Shown: positions 5,047 through 5,487 of the stretch, one piece after another
Layout of the letters: every line of letters begins with the position of its first letter
Numbering within the stretch: position 1 is the first letter of the stretch
From: an uncultured Oscillospiraceae bacterium
GTDB lineage: Bacteria > Bacillota > Clostridia > Oscillospirales > Acutalibacteraceae
Direction: 5' to 3'
Assembly: GCA_902461995.1 (NCBI GenBank)
Contig: CABQAA010000161.1
Span: 1 to 5,487, forward strand
DNA length: 5,487 nt
Notes under the pieces: generated by a model
Seen by the model: only the letters and a program-made list of their open reading frames with translations
What the model was told of the DNA's origin: nothing
Database searches by the model: none
Translations under genes and position numbers: made by a program

Positions 5047-5487
5047 ATGAATTTCAATCAGGAGACGCTGTTTCATATTGGGCTGACACCCGCGCAGGGA
5101 GCGGCCTGCGCCATCATCACTGGAGATCCCGGGCGAGTGGAATCCATCGCCTGGAGAATGGACGATGCCCGTTTTGAGGCGCAGAACCGGGAATACACCA
5201 CCTGGTCAGGCCGCATCGAAGGAGAGCGGGTGCTCGTGACCTCTCATGGCATCGGCGGACCGTCTACGGCCATCTGTGTGGAGGAACTGGCGCGCTGCGG
5301 GGTGAAGACCTTGATCCGGGTGGGCACCTGCGGCGGGATGGCCCTGTCCGTACAGGGCGGAGACGTGGTGGTGGCGACGGGAGCCATCCGGATGGAAGGC
5401 ACGTCCCGGGAATACCTGCCGGTAGAATTTCCGGCCGTAGCCGATTTCGACGTGACGAGTGCTTTAGCGGCAGCGGCAAAGGAGCAG
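5047..5487 (+). CDS. udp: Uridine phosphorylase, N-terminal part (partial)
   Basis: The first 147 codons are present and the frame is open at the window edge; the full family length is about 250 residues. The enzyme splits uridine with phosphate into uracil and ribose-1-phosphate for pyrimidine salvage in the cytoplasm. The sequence follows E. coli Udp closely: F-H-I-G-L-T (9-14), G-D-P-G-R-V (26-31), N-R-E-Y-T-T-W (47-53), S-H-G-I-G-G-P-S (66-73), R-V-G-T-C-G (91-96) and E-F-P-A-V-A-D-F (127-134). The phosphate ligands known from E. coli Udp (G26, R30, R48, R91, T94) are all present. The uracil-specificity residues lie beyond the edge, so another NP-I family nucleoside phosphorylase is only a small possibility. 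The gene has its own promoter and operator and is separated from the operon by a terminator. Confidence 0.92.
   Translation, partial: MNFNQETLFHIGLTPAQGAACAIITGDPGRVESIAWRMDDARFEAQNREYTTWSGRIEGERVLVTSHGIGGPSTAICVEELARCGVKTLIRVGTCGGMALSVQGGDVVVATGAIRMEGTSREYLPVEFPAVADFDVTSALAAAAKEQ

Overview
The window is GC-rich DNA carrying a tightly packed plus-strand operon (about 1-4484), an AT-richer intergenic region (4485-5046) and the start of an unrelated housekeeping gene, uridine phosphorylase (5047 to the edge). Purine-rich AAGGAG-type ribosome binding sites, ATGA stop/start overlaps and the style of the proteins suggest a GC-rich member of the Bacillota, perhaps a gut Clostridia/Oscillospirales-type bacterium. 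That placement is inference; no taxonomic marker gene is present.

The operon reads, in order: the last 32 codons of an ABC transporter ATP-binding subunit; a nucleotidyltransferase-fold protein; a thymidylate-kinase-like P-loop kinase; a protein resembling the BtrH / C39-like cysteine acyltransferase-peptidase fold; an acyl carrier protein with a normal DSL site; a complete, compact acyl-adenylate ligase; and a second carrier protein whose site reads NSL. Neighbouring genes overlap by 4, 26, 8 and 4 nt or are separated by 2 and 4 nt, so they are almost certainly co-transcribed and largely translationally coupled.

Together they look like a small carrier-protein pathway. The ligase would activate a carboxylic or amino acid as an acyl-adenylate and load it on one or both carrier proteins, and the BtrH-like protein is a candidate to move that acyl group to an acceptor. 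The nucleotidyltransferase-like and kinase-like proteins would do phosphoryl or nucleotidyl chemistry on the acceptor or a precursor, and the ABC protein would export the product. No ketosynthase, condensation domain, phosphopantetheinyl transferase or recognisable precursor peptide lies in the window. The chemistry and product are therefore unknown, and this operon is the best candidate here for an undescribed system.

The intergenic region has no convincing gene. It holds several inverted repeats, a perfect 36-bp palindrome that is probably an intrinsic terminator, and an extended -10 promoter for uridine phosphorylase. A palindromic operator-like site just downstream of that -10 recurs with 16 of 17 identical bases 338 bp upstream, pointing to local control by one DNA-binding regulator.
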